The notes: generated from the letters alone by a model not told the origin. 64,000 bases of DNA from Gammaproteobacteria bacterium (GCA_030430025.1 JAUIGR010000002.1:1-64000); one strand, 5' to 3'; counted from the first letter of the stretch, positions 10,968-19,601 are shown. Program-made: numbers and translations.

Positions 10968-12344
10968 ATGCAAATAGCCAACAACGTATTGGAGCTGATC
11001 GGAAAAACACCGATAGTTAAAGTCAATCACTTAGATACAGGACAGTGTTCTTTATATTTAAAGCTGGAAAACATGAATCCTGGTGGTTCGATCAAGGATC
11101 GTATTGGTTTATCAATGATTGAAGAAGCTGAAAAAGCAGGAAAAATCAAACCGGGTGCGACTTTGGTTGAAGGTACGGCTGGCAATACTGGTATTGGACT
11201 GGCCTTGGTAGCTGGCCAAAAAGGTTACAAGCTGATTTTAGTTATTCCTGACAAAATGAGTAAGGAAAAAATATTCAATCTTAAAGCAATGGGGGCTGAA
11301 ATTGTTTTGACACGCTCAGATGTTGCCAAGGGACATCCTGAATATTACCAAGATCTGGCAGCAAGTATTGCTGAAAAAACACCGGGTGCTTTTTTTATCA
11401 ATCAATTTGGCAATCCCGATAACCCTAAGGCACATTATCAGTCCACTACACCTGAAATTTATCAACAGCTAAATGGCCAAGTAGATGCCATCGTTTTTGG
11501 TGTTGGTTCCAGTGGAACAGTCACAGGCATGAGTCAATACGTCAAGGAACACCATCCAGAAACAAACCTGGTTTTAGCAGATCCTAAGGGTTCTATTCTG
11601 GCAGAATATATTAATGAAGGTCGTCTAAACGATAAAGCTGGAAGTTGGAAAGTGGAAGGTATTGGAGAAGATTTTCTACCATCCATCAGTGATTTCACCC
11701 ATGTCAAACAGGCTTATACTATCAGTGATAAAGAAAGTTTTGAGATGGGGCGCGAGTTATTGAAAAAAGAGGGTATATTGGGAGGTTCTTCGACAGGTAC
11801 TATTCTTGCTGCTGCTTTAAAGTACTGCCAACAGAGTAAAACACCTCAGAAAGTGGTGGCATTGGTTTGCGATACTGGGAATAAGTACTTATCCAAAATG
11901 TACAATGACTACTGGATGCTTGATAATGGCTATATTGATACAGAACAGTTTGGTGATTTGCGTGATTTAATTTCTAGGCCCTATCAAAGCAATGATACCA
12001 TTGTAATGCGACCAGAAGAGACATTGGCGGCTGTGTATCAGCGTATGAAACTTTATGATGTTTCACAATTGCCGGTCATAAATGATGATGAGATTGTCGG
12101 TATTATTGACGAATCTGACTTGTTAATGAAAGTTTTTGGTAAGCCAGAAGCATTTAATGAAACCGTTGCTTCAGCAATGACGGCTAACTTGGAATTTCTC
12201 GATAAGATGACACCTCTGTCGGCTTTAATACCAATTTTTGATGCTGGTAAGGTAGCTATTGTGAAAGATGGTGATCAGTTTCTTGGCCTGATTACACGAA
12301 TTGACTTACTCAACTACCTCAGACGCACGGACAAAAATCAATAA
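10968..12344 (+). CDS. cbs: Cystathionine beta-synthase
   Basis: Condenses homocysteine and serine to cystathionine. It is 458 residues long. The PLP fold-type II domain (about 1-320) has Lys43 in GGSIKDR as the Schiff-base lysine and the phosphate loop GSSGTVTG. A pair of CBS motifs follows at about 335-455. The C-terminal CBS pair distinguishes it from plain cysteine synthase. It is followed after 14 bases by cystathionine gamma-lyase, giving a complete reverse transsulfuration pair. Confidence 0.9.
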   Translation: MQIANNVLELIGKTPIVKVNHLDTGQCSLYLKLENMNPGGSIKDRIGLSMIEEAEKAGKIKPGATLVEGTAGNTGIGLALVAGQKGYKLILVIPDKMSKEKIFNLKAMGAEIVLTRSDVAKGHPEYYQDLAASIAEKTPGAFFINQFGNPDNPKAHYQSTTPEIYQQLNGQVDAIVFGVGSSGTVTGMSQYVKEHHPETNLVLADPKGSILAEYINEGRLNDKAGSWKVEGIGEDFLPSISDFTHVKQAYTISDKESFEMGRELLKKEGILGGSSTGTILAAALKYCQQSKTPQKVVALVCDTGNKYLSKMYNDYWMLDNGYIDTEQFGDLRDLISRPYQSNDTIVMRPEETLAAVYQRMKLYDVSQLPVINDDEIVGIIDESDLLMKVFGKPEAFNETVASAMTANLEFLDKMTPLSALIPIFDAGKVAIVKDGDQFLGLITRIDLLNYLRRTDKNQ

Positions 12345-12358
12345 AGGATAATTTTTCC

Positions 12359-13531
12359 ATGTACAATAACGAATATAAGAAGGATAAGACTTACAAAGGT
12401 TTACAAACCAAAGCCATCCATGCTGGACAATATGCTGATCCCACCACTGGTGCTGTCATGCCGCCAATTTACACCACTTCCACCTATTTACAGAAAAGCC
12501 CAGGCGAGCATCAGGGATTTGAGTATTCTCGTTCGCATAACCCGACACGTTATGCTTATGAACGTGCTGTTGCGGCAATGGAAAATGGCACGCATGGCTT
12601 CGCTTTTGCTTCTGGTATGGCCGCTACAGCGACCATTCTGGAGATGATTGATTCTGGTGACCATGTCATTGCCATGGATGATTTATATGGTGGAACCAAT
12701 CGTTTGTTTCGGATGGTTAGAGAACGCAGTGCGCATTTAATGTTTGATTATGTTGATTTGACTCAGCAACGACTAGAAGATTTCCTCCGAGACAACACAA
12801 AAATGGTTTGGATAGAAACACCAAGTAATCCAACCCTGAAAATTGTTGATATTGAACTGATTGCTCAATTCTGTCGGCAGCATAATTTACTGCTTGTAGT
12901 AGACAACACATTTGCATCACCTTATTTACAAAACCCATTGGATTTAGGTGCTGACATTGTCATGCATTCTGCCACTAAATTCATCAATGGCCATTCGGAT
13001 ATGGTTGGTGGCATAGTGGTGGCCAAAGAGCCAGCACTTTGTGAACAACTGACTTTTTTACAAAATGCAGCGGGTGCTGTGGCTGGGCCTTTTGATGCTT
13101 ATCAGGCATTGCGTGGTTTTAAGACCTTGCCACTTCGAATGGAAAAACATTGTCAAAATGCTCAAGCTATTGCCGAATGGTTAGAAAAAGATTCGCGAAT
13201 AGAAAAAGTGATTTACCCGGGACTACCATCACACCCACAACATGAGTTGGCCAAAAAACAAATGCGTGGATTTGGAGGGATTGTTACAATTTACATTAAA
13301 GGTGGTTTGAAAGAAACAGCTACATTCATGGAGAAATGTCACCTTTTTGCTTTAGCTGAAAGCCTTGGTGGAATAGAAAGCTTAGTCAACCATCCTGCTA
13401 TCATGACGCATGCATCAGTTCCACCAGAACAACGTGCTCAAATCGGTATTACAGACAATTTGGTTCGTTTGTCTGTTGGTATTGAAGATGTTGAAGATTT
13501 GATTGACGAACTCGATCAGGCCTTGGGTTAA
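12359..13531 (+). CDS. Cystathionine gamma-lyase / Cys-Met metabolism PLP enzyme
   Basis: A 390-residue fold-type I PLP enzyme of the Cys/Met metabolism family. Lys207 in MHSATKFINGHSD is the cofactor lysine; SGMAAT and ETPSNPT are the phosphate- and substrate-binding motifs. The family also includes cystathionine gamma-synthase and methionine gamma-lyase, and sequence alone does not separate them. Adjacency to cystathionine beta-synthase favours gamma-lyase, which makes cysteine, 2-oxobutyrate and ammonia. The gene ends shortly before the tRNA-Arg repeats. Confidence 0.88.
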   Translation: MYNNEYKKDKTYKGLQTKAIHAGQYADPTTGAVMPPIYTTSTYLQKSPGEHQGFEYSRSHNPTRYAYERAVAAMENGTHGFAFASGMAATATILEMIDSGDHVIAMDDLYGGTNRLFRMVRERSAHLMFDYVDLTQQRLEDFLRDNTKMVWIETPSNPTLKIVDIELIAQFCRQHNLLLVVDNTFASPYLQNPLDLGADIVMHSATKFINGHSDMVGGIVVAKEPALCEQLTFLQNAAGAVAGPFDAYQALRGFKTLPLRMEKHCQNAQAIAEWLEKDSRIEKVIYPGLPSHPQHELAKKQMRGFGGIVTIYIKGGLKETATFMEKCHLFALAESLGGIESLVNHPAIMTHASVPPEQRAQIGITDNLVRLSVGIEDVEDLIDELDQALG

Positions 13532-13585
13532 TGATGCTCTTTTAGTGTTCAAAGTCAGTCATATTCACCAATTGGTTATGAGCTA

Positions 13586-13734
13586 TATGCCATAGCTCAG
13601 CTGGATAGAGTCACTGTCTTTGGTCCCAGTTGGTCGGGAGTTCGACTGAAATGACAGGATCATTTCAGCCCGTCAGCTTGCTGACGACCCGCAGGGCGAA
13701 GTGCAAGGAAGCACGGAGTAATCTCTCTGGACCG
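13586..13734 (+). pseudogene. Interrupted tRNA-Arg copy 1
   Basis: Matches the intact tRNA-Arg at 14047 from the D-arm (CATAGCTCAGCTGGATAGAGT) through the T-stem, but 75 bases (13646-13720) are inserted in the T-loop after TTCGA. The acceptor 5' strand is degenerate (TATGC instead of GCGCC), and the anticodon stem-loop is altered to ACTGT..CCAGT with an 8-base loop. The insert can form three hairpins: CTGAAATGA/TCATTTCAG, CGTCAGC/GCTGACG and GTGC/GCAC. It is unlikely to yield a functional tRNA. Confidence 0.75.
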
Positions 13735-13815
13735 TTGGTAGAATGGCTTGAGATTTTTCAAATTTTGATTGCTCATAATCGGAAAGAGGGTACAATTCGT
13801 TACCAAAGCAAATAA

Positions 13816-13964
13816 GCGCCCATAGCTCAGCTGGATAGAGTCACTGTCTTTGGTCCCAGTTGGTCGGGAGTTCGACTGAAATGACGGGATCATTTCAGCC
13901 CGTCAGCTTGCTGACGACCCGCAGGGCGAAGTACATGGAAGTACGGAGTAATCTCTCTGGGCCC
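13816..13964 (+). pseudogene. Interrupted tRNA-Arg copy 2
   Basis: A second tRNA-Arg copy 230 bases after the first. It shares the altered anticodon arm and the 75-base T-loop insert (13876-13950). Its acceptor 5' strand (GCGCCCA) is intact. In the third insert hairpin GTGC/GCAC of copy 1 is replaced by GTAC/GTAC, a pair of changes that keeps base pairing. Both copies therefore descend from one interrupted tRNA. Confidence 0.75.
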
Positions 13965-14046
13965 GTTCGTAGAACGGCTTGAGATTTTTCAGATTTTGAT
14001 TGCTCATCATCGGAAAGGAGGTACAATTCGTTACCAAGCCAAATAA

Positions 14047-14123
14047 GCGCCCATAGCTCAGCTGGATAGAGTAACTGGCTTCGAACCAGTTGGTCGGGAG
14101 TTCGAATCTCTCTGGGCGCGCCA
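14047..14123 (+). tRNA. tRNA-Arg (anticodon TCG)
   Basis: A 77-nt cloverleaf with encoded CCA. The acceptor GCGCCCA pairs with TGGGCGC, the anticodon stem is ACTGG/CCAGT, the loop CTTCGAA holds anticodon TCG, and the T-arm is GGGAG TTCGAAT CTCTC. It is the intact member of a three-unit tandem array with a period of about 230 bases. It reads CGA and, by wobble, other CGN codons. Confidence 0.95.
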
Positions 14124-14131
14124 TCTCTTCA
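14108..14131 (+). repeat. Direct repeat, left copy (tRNA-Arg 3' end)
   Basis: The T-arm and acceptor end of tRNA-Arg plus eight following bases recur at 16459-16482 with 21 of 24 positions identical; the last 14 bases, GCGCCATCTCTTCA, are identical. Duplicated tRNA 3' ends are the usual footprint of site-specific integration or of tandem duplication. The 2.3 kb between the copies carries the LRR gene and no recombinase. Confidence 0.65.
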
Positions 14132-14230
14132 TTCATTAACGTCTAAGAAAGCCCATTTCTTCTTTTCAAAACAACGATATATATTGGTTTTTGGTGCAAT
14201 ACAGTACAAAGACATTCATTGCAAGCCATA

Positions 14231-14366
14231 TAGGGGATAAATTGCAGGTGTTTAAGATGAAGAGTCATACACAATGGTCGCGCACGTCAAAAAAACGTTA
14301 TTTGTAAGAAAAACTCAGAAAAACATCAATCTGATGTTAAGAAATCCTGAGTTAATAAAATCTTAA
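14231..14366 (+). pseudogene. Decayed 3' fragment of a thioesterase-like gene
   Basis: Bases 14278-14335 closely match the 3' end of the intact gene at 16518-17024; an in-frame reading gives VAHVKKTLFVRK against VAHVKKTLYVRK. Weaker similarity reaches back to about 14231 (GGGGATAAAT). There is an upstream in-frame stop and no start codon, so this is a remnant. The rest of the 14124-14607 gap shows no gene; it is AT-rich and includes the probable promoter of the LRR gene. Confidence 0.6.
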
Positions 14367-14607
14367 TGCTATAACCAGCTTTCAAGTGGATCAGTTTATA
14401 CGGCATGTTGTGAGAACTTAATATTTAGAAAATTTTGATATAACATTAAATCATTGTTAAATCAGTAACATAGTGTGTAAAAAAAACTAAGAATCAGGTA
14501 TAGGAAATCAAATATTTGACTGTATTTTCATCTATACTTGAGCTGTCTTTATTAAAAGCAAAAATAATTATGCCGGCATTGATATTTTACTTAATGAGGA
14601 AATCAAT

Positions 14608-16125
14608 ATGTTAAAAAGATTAATCTGGGGATTTGTTCTATCCATTAGTTTTAGTCATGTTTGGGCCTTTAGATGTGATGAAACGACAGATGTTTCAATA
14701 GCTGAATGTGAAGCACTTAATGCAATCTACGGTCCTTTAGGTATTGCTGGATCAACTTTACCACAACACATGATAGATGATTGGGCAGATCCTAACCATA
14801 ATACTGTTTGTGATACAAACGATTCAAACATAGGAATAGAATGTGAATCCTTTAAAATTATTTCACTGGATCTATGGTCAACAGATTTGTCAGGTATCAT
14901 ACCTTCTGAAGTTGGGAATTTGACTAACCTTCGAATTTTAGATTTGTCAGGTAATCAGCTATCAGGTTCAATTACTCCTAAATTAAGTAACTTGACTAAT
15001 CTTACAGAATTAAATCTTATAGGCAATGAACTTTCAGGTTCCATACCAGTTGAACTAACTGACTTGACTAACCTTAATGAGTTAAGACTTTCATTCAATA
15101 AACTTTCAGGCTCCATACCCGTTGAGCTGGCTAATCTACAAAATTTAGAAAATTTGGGGCTAACTGGCAATAAACTATCGGGTTCTATTCCCCCTGAATT
15201 AGGTGACTTGAAAAATCTGATACAGTTGGGGCTAAGTTTTAACCAATTATCAGGTTTTATACCCAATGAACTGGGTAATCTAACAAATCTTGAACAGTTA
15301 TACGTACATATTAATCAATTGTCAGGTTCTATTCCAAATGAGCTTGCTAATTTGACAAACTTAAGAGTTTTGTGGTTGTCAGCTAACTTCCTCTCGGGCT
15401 CCATACCGAATGAGCTAGGGAATCTAACTAGTCTTGAAGCATTAGATTTACATATCAATGAGTTAGAAGGCCCTATACCTGTTGAGTTGGGCAATCTGAA
15501 AAACCTTTATTCTCTGAACCTTGGATCTAATGAATTGTCAGGTACAATCCCTGTTGAGTTGAGTAATCTTACCAATCTCGAATCATTGAGTTTAGAGAAT
15601 AATAACTTAATCGGCAATATACCTGTTGAACTCGGTAATCTTCCCGAGCTATATTCGGTGAATTTAAAAAATAATGGCTTAACTGGAACTATAACTAACA
15701 CGTTCGACAATCTTACCAATCTGCGTTTTTTGAATTTAAGGAATAACAACTTAACTGGGACTATACCTACTGAACTTGGGGAACTATATAATCTAGAAAA
15801 TTTATATTTGGATAATAATAATCTGTCAGGCTTTATACCTTTAGAGTTGAATAATTTGATTAATCTGCGATATTTGTTTTTAGAAAATAATTATTTATTT
15901 GGTGATTTCCCAGATATTACGTCCTCTGAAATGCCTGCAGGTGGTTCGAGAATTCGTATACAAAATAACTGCCTTGAATATAATGATGATGAAAATGTCA
16001 ACCTTTGGGTCGAAGAACGGACAACCTTAGAAACAGGGCTTGAAGCACAACAGCTTGATTTTGATGTATGTTATGAGGTTTTCAGTCAATATGACTTAAT
16101 TTTTTATGATGGTTTTGAGCAGTAG
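14608..16125 (+). CDS. Secreted leucine-rich-repeat protein with GFE tail
   Basis: A 505-residue protein with a signal peptide (1-21, ending HVWA). An N-terminal cap rich in Asp/Cys (about 22-90) resembles the LRRNT region of plant receptor proteins (DWADPNHN, then C..C). About 14 plant-type repeats of the form LxxLxLxxNxLSGxIPxELGNLTN span 90-450, and a short Cys-containing cap follows. It ends DLIFYDGFEQ, a variant of the tail seen on two other secreted proteins here. A good ribosome site (TGAGGA) precedes ATG 14608. It is more AT-rich than its neighbours and lies between direct repeats of the tRNA-Arg end, so it may be an insertion. The ligand is unknown. Confidence 0.85.
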   Translation: MLKRLIWGFVLSISFSHVWAFRCDETTDVSIAECEALNAIYGPLGIAGSTLPQHMIDDWADPNHNTVCDTNDSNIGIECESFKIISLDLWSTDLSGIIPSEVGNLTNLRILDLSGNQLSGSITPKLSNLTNLTELNLIGNELSGSIPVELTDLTNLNELRLSFNKLSGSIPVELANLQNLENLGLTGNKLSGSIPPELGDLKNLIQLGLSFNQLSGFIPNELGNLTNLEQLYVHINQLSGSIPNELANLTNLRVLWLSANFLSGSIPNELGNLTSLEALDLHINELEGPIPVELGNLKNLYSLNLGSNELSGTIPVELSNLTNLESLSLENNNLIGNIPVELGNLPELYSVNLKNNGLTGTITNTFDNLTNLRFLNLRNNNLTGTIPTELGELYNLENLYLDNNNLSGFIPLELNNLINLRYLFLENNYLFGDFPDITSSEMPAGGSRIRIQNNCLEYNDDENVNLWVEERTTLETGLEAQQLDFDVCYEVFSQYDLIFYDGFEQ

Positions 16126-16185
16126 AAGAAAAAATGAGAGTATTGTTAATGTAGTATTTTGTTTTGTGAGTGCTTAGATGATTAG

Positions 16186-16320
16186 ATGAGGCATCTTTTA
16201 ATCGATGTTAATGAAATTGATGATATGATTAAGGATATTCTAGAACTTTTAGAAGTAGAAGTAAGTACTCAAAACCATCAGCAAAGATTGTATCAGAGTT
16301 TATGTTGGTATTATCGATGA
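16186..16320 (+). CDS. Possible 44-residue small protein
   Basis: A short frame starting ATG 16186 encodes an acidic, probably helical peptide (MRHLLIDVNEIDDMIKDILE...). There is no clear ribosome site and it may be chance. It lies in the 390-base stretch 16126-16517, which otherwise holds only the right copy of the tRNA-Arg 3' repeat. I would not call it a gene without homologues. Confidence 0.2.
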   Translation: MRHLLIDVNEIDDMIKDILELLEVEVSTQNHQQRLYQSLCWYYR

Positions 16321-16458
16321 TTAAAGTTGGTAGATTTAACCCTTGGTGATTACTCAAAAGCTATATGAAATAACTAAAAGTGGTACAAAATTGGAGTATA
16401 AAAAATCCTGAAAATATTTAGTTATTTTAAGTCAATATTTTATGCTAATTATATGGTG

Positions 16459-16482
16459 CTCTCTGTATGCGCCATCTCTTCA
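16459..16482 (+). repeat. Direct repeat, right copy of tRNA-Arg 3' end
   Basis: Matches 14108-14131 at 21 of 24 positions. It is followed 36 bases later by the intact thioesterase-like gene, just as the left copy is followed by a decayed fragment of that gene. The whole tRNA-end/thioesterase unit therefore appears duplicated around the LRR gene. Confidence 0.65.
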
Positions 16483-16517
16483 AATATTGTCGTACACAGT
16501 ATTGGTAAACGATCCTT

Positions 16518-17024
16518 GTGACTAATCTGGAATTTTCCGTGGGATTTTTAAAAAGCATTAAAGATATAAAACAGGCTAGGACAATGCGTCGTCTATTAAA
16601 TTGGTATGGTCCATATTTAGGTGCAGGTGTCAAAATTGAGTACATTGCGGATGATTGGCGTGAAGTTCGAGTGGCCATGCACATGAAATGGTTTAATCGG
16701 AATGCAGTGGGAACCCATTTTGGTGGTTCTTTGTATGCTATGGTTGACCCGCATTATATGTTGATGTTGATGAGGTTATTAGGTAATGGCTATATCGTTT
16801 GGGACAAATCAGCCTACATAGATTTCATCAAACCAGGTAAGGGTACTGTTCGCGCTACTATGAAAATCACTGAACAAATGCTGCAAGATGTATATAAAAA
16901 TACCGAAGATGGGGATAAATATTTACCTGAATTTGCATTAGATATTGTTGATGGGACTGGCGTCATAGTAGCGCACGTCAAAAAAACTTTGTATGTAAGA
17001 AAGAAGCGAGAAACAACAATCTAA
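16518..17024 (+). CDS. DUF4442-type hotdog thioesterase-like protein
   Basis: A protein of up to 168 residues matching the DUF4442/PaaI-like hotdog pattern: 'WFNRNAVGTHFGGSLYAMVDPHYMLML' (about 62-90) followed by 'YIDFIKPGKGTVRATMKI'. Such proteins probably hydrolyse acyl-CoA or acyl-carrier thioesters; the substrate is unknown. The start is GTG 16518, or ATG 16584 (MRRLLNW) which has an AGGA site close by. A decayed paralogous 3' end lies at 14231-14366. Confidence 0.7.
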   Translation: MTNLEFSVGFLKSIKDIKQARTMRRLLNWYGPYLGAGVKIEYIADDWREVRVAMHMKWFNRNAVGTHFGGSLYAMVDPHYMLMLMRLLGNGYIVWDKSAYIDFIKPGKGTVRATMKITEQMLQDVYKNTEDGDKYLPEFALDIVDGTGVIVAHVKKTLYVRKKRETTI

Positions 17025-17091
17025 TACTGAATCTATACCGTCAAAAAACATCAGCAAAATTGCATTTTTGTGGTTAAGTGTTTTTTTAACC

Positions 17092-17140
17092 CAATCTGAA
17101 AAAGGCCACAGGATGGACTTTTTCAGGGTTGACTAAGTAA
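17092..17140 (+). repeat. Dispersed repeat, copy B (hairpin)
   Basis: Matches the right ends of the repeats at 8722-8838 and 48761-48966 (TCTGAAAAAGGCC, GGACTTTTTCAGGGTTGACTAA). It forms a hairpin CTGAAAAAGGCC/GGACTTTTTCAG between convergent genes, so it is a plausible bidirectional terminator. It overlaps the last codons and the stop of the minus-strand thioredoxin-like gene. Confidence 0.7.
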
Positions 17141-17629
17141 TTCGACCAAGCCTTGGGCATCAATCGGGCCCATGTGCTTTTTATGTTTTTCGCCATTGGG
17201 TTTGTAAACGATGGTAGTGGGTAATGCTAAGCCGCCCTCTTCAGCAAATGCAGGGGGATTATAGACGTCAATTGTTAAAATAGGATAGTTGATATCAAAG
17301 TCTTTAACAAAATTTTGAAGCTTTTCAATTTCTGAATCTTCGTAAGCGATGCCTAAAATCTGTACATCATCTCGTTCTTTTTGGAATTTGATGAGTTCAG
17401 GTATCTCATCACGACAGGGAGCACACCAGGTTGCCCAGTAGTTAATGATTAACCATTGACCTCTATAGTCGGTGGCACTGATTTCGTTGCCCGATAAGTC
17501 AGTGAGGGTGAACTGTAAACTTTTGTCATTAACCGATTCGGTATTGTTGATGGTGGTTCCAGTGGTATTGTTTTCGGTGCAGGAAAACAGAGTCAATGTG
17601 AGTATCAGTAAAATAGTTCTTTTTATCAT
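17123..17629 (-). CDS. TlpA-like thioredoxin-fold lipoprotein
   Basis: A 168-residue lipoprotein with lipobox LFSC (Cys17). A thioredoxin fold follows, with redox motif WCAPC (Cys69, Cys72) and the cis-Pro segment ALPTT. TlpA/ResA-like proteins reduce or isomerise disulfides outside the membrane, for example for cytochrome c maturation. It overlaps the upstream yihY-like gene by four bases (ATGA). Its final codons (LLSQP-stop) are provided by a copy of the dispersed repeat, so the original C-terminus may have been altered. Confidence 0.88.
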   Translation of the reverse strand: MIKRTILLILTLTLFSCTENNTTGTTINNTESVNDKSLQFTLTDLSGNEISATDYRGQWLIINYWATWCAPCRDEIPELIKFQKERDDVQILGIAYEDSEIEKLQNFVKDFDINYPILTIDVYNPPAFAEEGGLALPTTIVYKPNGEKHKKHMGPIDAQGLVELLSQP

Positions 17630-18825
17630 GATTTTTTAAATAGGTTGACTATTGGTTGACTGAATAGATTGTCCACAGATGCCCAACACTCATCAAGCAT
17701 CGATTGATGTTTCTCAAAATAATCTTCTGCTTTGATAGGAATTTTGAAATCACCTTTGCGATATAAGTCTCGTAAGGCCAGTTGAGACAAGTCTTGTCTT
17801 AGCAGGTATTCACCCGACTGATTGGTGGCCATTAGGTTATTCTCTGATAACCATTTAATTTGGCTATTGAGTTCATCATCGGGCACAAAATAGACTGCTC
17901 GAGAAAGTACTTCGTGTGAAATAGTCTTTCCTTGTTGGCTACCTTGCCACAATAAATTCAGAAGTTCTAGAATAAGTAAAAACCTTTGGTCATTATGATA
18001 TTTCTGGACGTGTAGGCGCCACCGAGAACTTTCTAGCGTGGCAGTGATGGTGCCGCCTAATAAGATGATATTCCATGAAAAAAAAGTCCAGATCAAGAAT
18101 AAAGGAATGGCTGCTACTGCGCCATAAATCCTTTGATAGCTAGGAACCGTTGTCACATAAAGAGCAAACCCTTTTTTTGCCAATTCAAAACAAATGGCTG
18201 CGAATAATGCGCCAATCAAAGCATAACGCCAGTTAACTTTCCGGTTGGGCACAAATACATAGATGACAAAAAAACCTGCCATAGATGAGAGGACTGGGAG
18301 AAATTTCAATAACAAAGTTTTGGTGCTGGCCAAGGCTGAATAGTTAAAGATGATAGAGGACATAGCGATACCTCCACCAATTAATAAAGGGCCCATGGTT
18401 AAAGCAGTCCAATACATAGTCACTTTTTTTAGCAGAGTGCCCGCAGGCTTGCTATCAAATGTTCGGTTCAGTGCTTTCTCTATTGTATGCATCATCATGA
18501 TTGAAGTAATGAACACAGCCAGTGACATGGTGACAGTCAATCCTCTGGCTTTGTTAACAAATTCGATGATATGATTTTGCAAAACCTCACCTGTGGCAGG
18601 AACAAAATTATGAAAAATAAAATCTTGCAGTGTCTGTGAGGCATCTTCAAATAAAGGCATTGCAGAGAGGACTGTCACTAGAACAGACATAAATGGGACC
18701 AAGGACAACAAGGCGGTATAAGATAGGGAGCTAGCGGCAAGGGAAGTTTCATCATTGTGATAACGCCTTAATACTTCTTTTGTGAAAGCTATCGCTGAAT
18801 TCCATTTGTGTTTTATTTTTTTCAT
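17626..18825 (-). CDS. YihY family inner membrane protein
   Basis: A 399-residue protein of the YihY/BrkB family. It begins with the typical 'RYHNDETSLAASSLSYTALLSLVPFMSV' region and has six predicted membrane segments up to about residue 270, with 'VPNRKVNWRYALIGALFAAICFELAKKGF' and 'YGAVAAIPLFLIWTFFSW'. A 130-residue cytosolic winged-helix-like tail follows. The family was once misnamed ribonuclease BN; its function is unsettled. It is co-transcribed with the TlpA-like gene. Confidence 0.9.
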   Translation of the reverse strand: MKKIKHKWNSAIAFTKEVLRRYHNDETSLAASSLSYTALLSLVPFMSVLVTVLSAMPLFEDASQTLQDFIFHNFVPATGEVLQNHIIEFVNKARGLTVTMSLAVFITSIMMMHTIEKALNRTFDSKPAGTLLKKVTMYWTALTMGPLLIGGGIAMSSIIFNYSALASTKTLLLKFLPVLSSMAGFFVIYVFVPNRKVNWRYALIGALFAAICFELAKKGFALYVTTVPSYQRIYGAVAAIPLFLIWTFFSWNIILLGGTITATLESSRWRLHVQKYHNDQRFLLILELLNLLWQGSQQGKTISHEVLSRAVYFVPDDELNSQIKWLSENNLMATNQSGEYLLRQDLSQLALRDLYRKGDFKIPIKAEDYFEKHQSMLDECWASVDNLFSQPIVNLFKKS

Positions 18826-18905
18826 TTGGCCATTGTCGATTAAATTTCAATAATAGACAAGTTGTCAGTTATCTTGACACATATAATGAACTTACAAATG
18901 GTTCA

Positions 18906-19601
18906 TTATGTATCGATTCTTCTGATGAATTCCAGAACCAGTTGACTAGAATGTTGTCCCGCTTCTTCAAGGTGTTGTTGAAAATTGACTGGTGCGTTGT
19001 GACCTGCTATATCTGACAAATTTCTTACCATGATAAATGGTTTGTTGTATAAGTAACAGACTTGAGCGACAGCACCTGCTTCCATTTCGCAGGCAACAAT
19101 GTCATCAAATTGTTGATTGATGTGTTTGAGTTGTGATGGTTTATAGACGAAAGTGTCTGCTGAGGCGATATTACCGTGGTGGGCTGTGAGTCCTAGGCTT
19201 TGACATAGGCTGAACATTTGCGCAGTCAAAGTAACATCAGTGTTATAGTATACGGGCAAGTTAGGTAGTTGGCCGTGCTTAAAACCGATTGGGGAGATGT
19301 CAATATCATGGTGACAGATCTTATCAGCGATGACATAGTCGCAAATTTGTGCACCCTTAACAATACCGCCTGCCGAGCCCGTATTGATGACCAAGTCTGT
19401 CTGCCAGGCTGATAATGTGTGGTGCGCTGCTAATGTAGCATTGACCTTCCCAATACCTGATTCGATCAATAACAATTGATGGCCAGACCAGTTGGTTTCA
19501 TTGATCTGCATGTTAAGAAATTTCTTTGAAGTTTGTAGATTAAGCGTCTGACGTATGTTGACACATTCTTCATGCATGGCAGCAATGATTGCTATTTTCA
19601 T
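18906..19601 (-). CDS. mtnN: 5'-methylthioadenosine/S-adenosylhomocysteine nucleosidase
   Basis: Hydrolyses MTA and SAH to adenine and the thioribose, part of methyl-cycle salvage. It is 231 residues long. MHEE near the N-terminus carries the conserved Glu, CEMEAGAVAQ binds ribose and NLSDIAG holds the catalytic Asp. Its start overlaps trpC by four bases, an unexpected partner that probably reflects co-transcription only. Confidence 0.93.
   Translation of the reverse strand: MKIAIIAAMHEECVNIRQTLNLQTSKKFLNMQINETNWSGHQLLLIESGIGKVNATLAAHHTLSAWQTDLVINTGSAGGIVKGAQICDYVIADKICHHDIDISPIGFKHGQLPNLPVYYNTDVTLTAQMFSLCQSLGLTAHHGNIASADTFVYKPSQLKHINQQFDDIVACEMEAGAVAQVCYLYNKPFIMVRNLSDIAGHNAPVNFQQHLEEAGQHSSQLVLEFIRRIDT

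Larger units (their letters stand above)
13586..14123 (+). repeat. Three-unit tandem array around tRNA-Arg
   Basis: The motif CATAGCTCAGCTGGATAGAGT occurs at 13591, 13821 and 14052, a period of 230-231 bases. The spacer after each interrupted copy is conserved too: GGCTTGAGATTTTTCA...GGTACAATTCGTTACCAA. Only the last unit lacks the insert. Minus-strand open frames across this region are shadows of the tRNA sequence. Confidence 0.85.

Noticed and set aside
13660-14136. Two 77-residue minus-strand frames with similar ends
   Set aside because: They are antisense readings of the tRNA-Arg tandem copies and have no independent support.
14608-16125. Prophage or integrative element cargo with an integrase
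   Set aside because: The 2.3 kb between repeats has no recombinase, phage or conjugation gene; only the repeat is reported.
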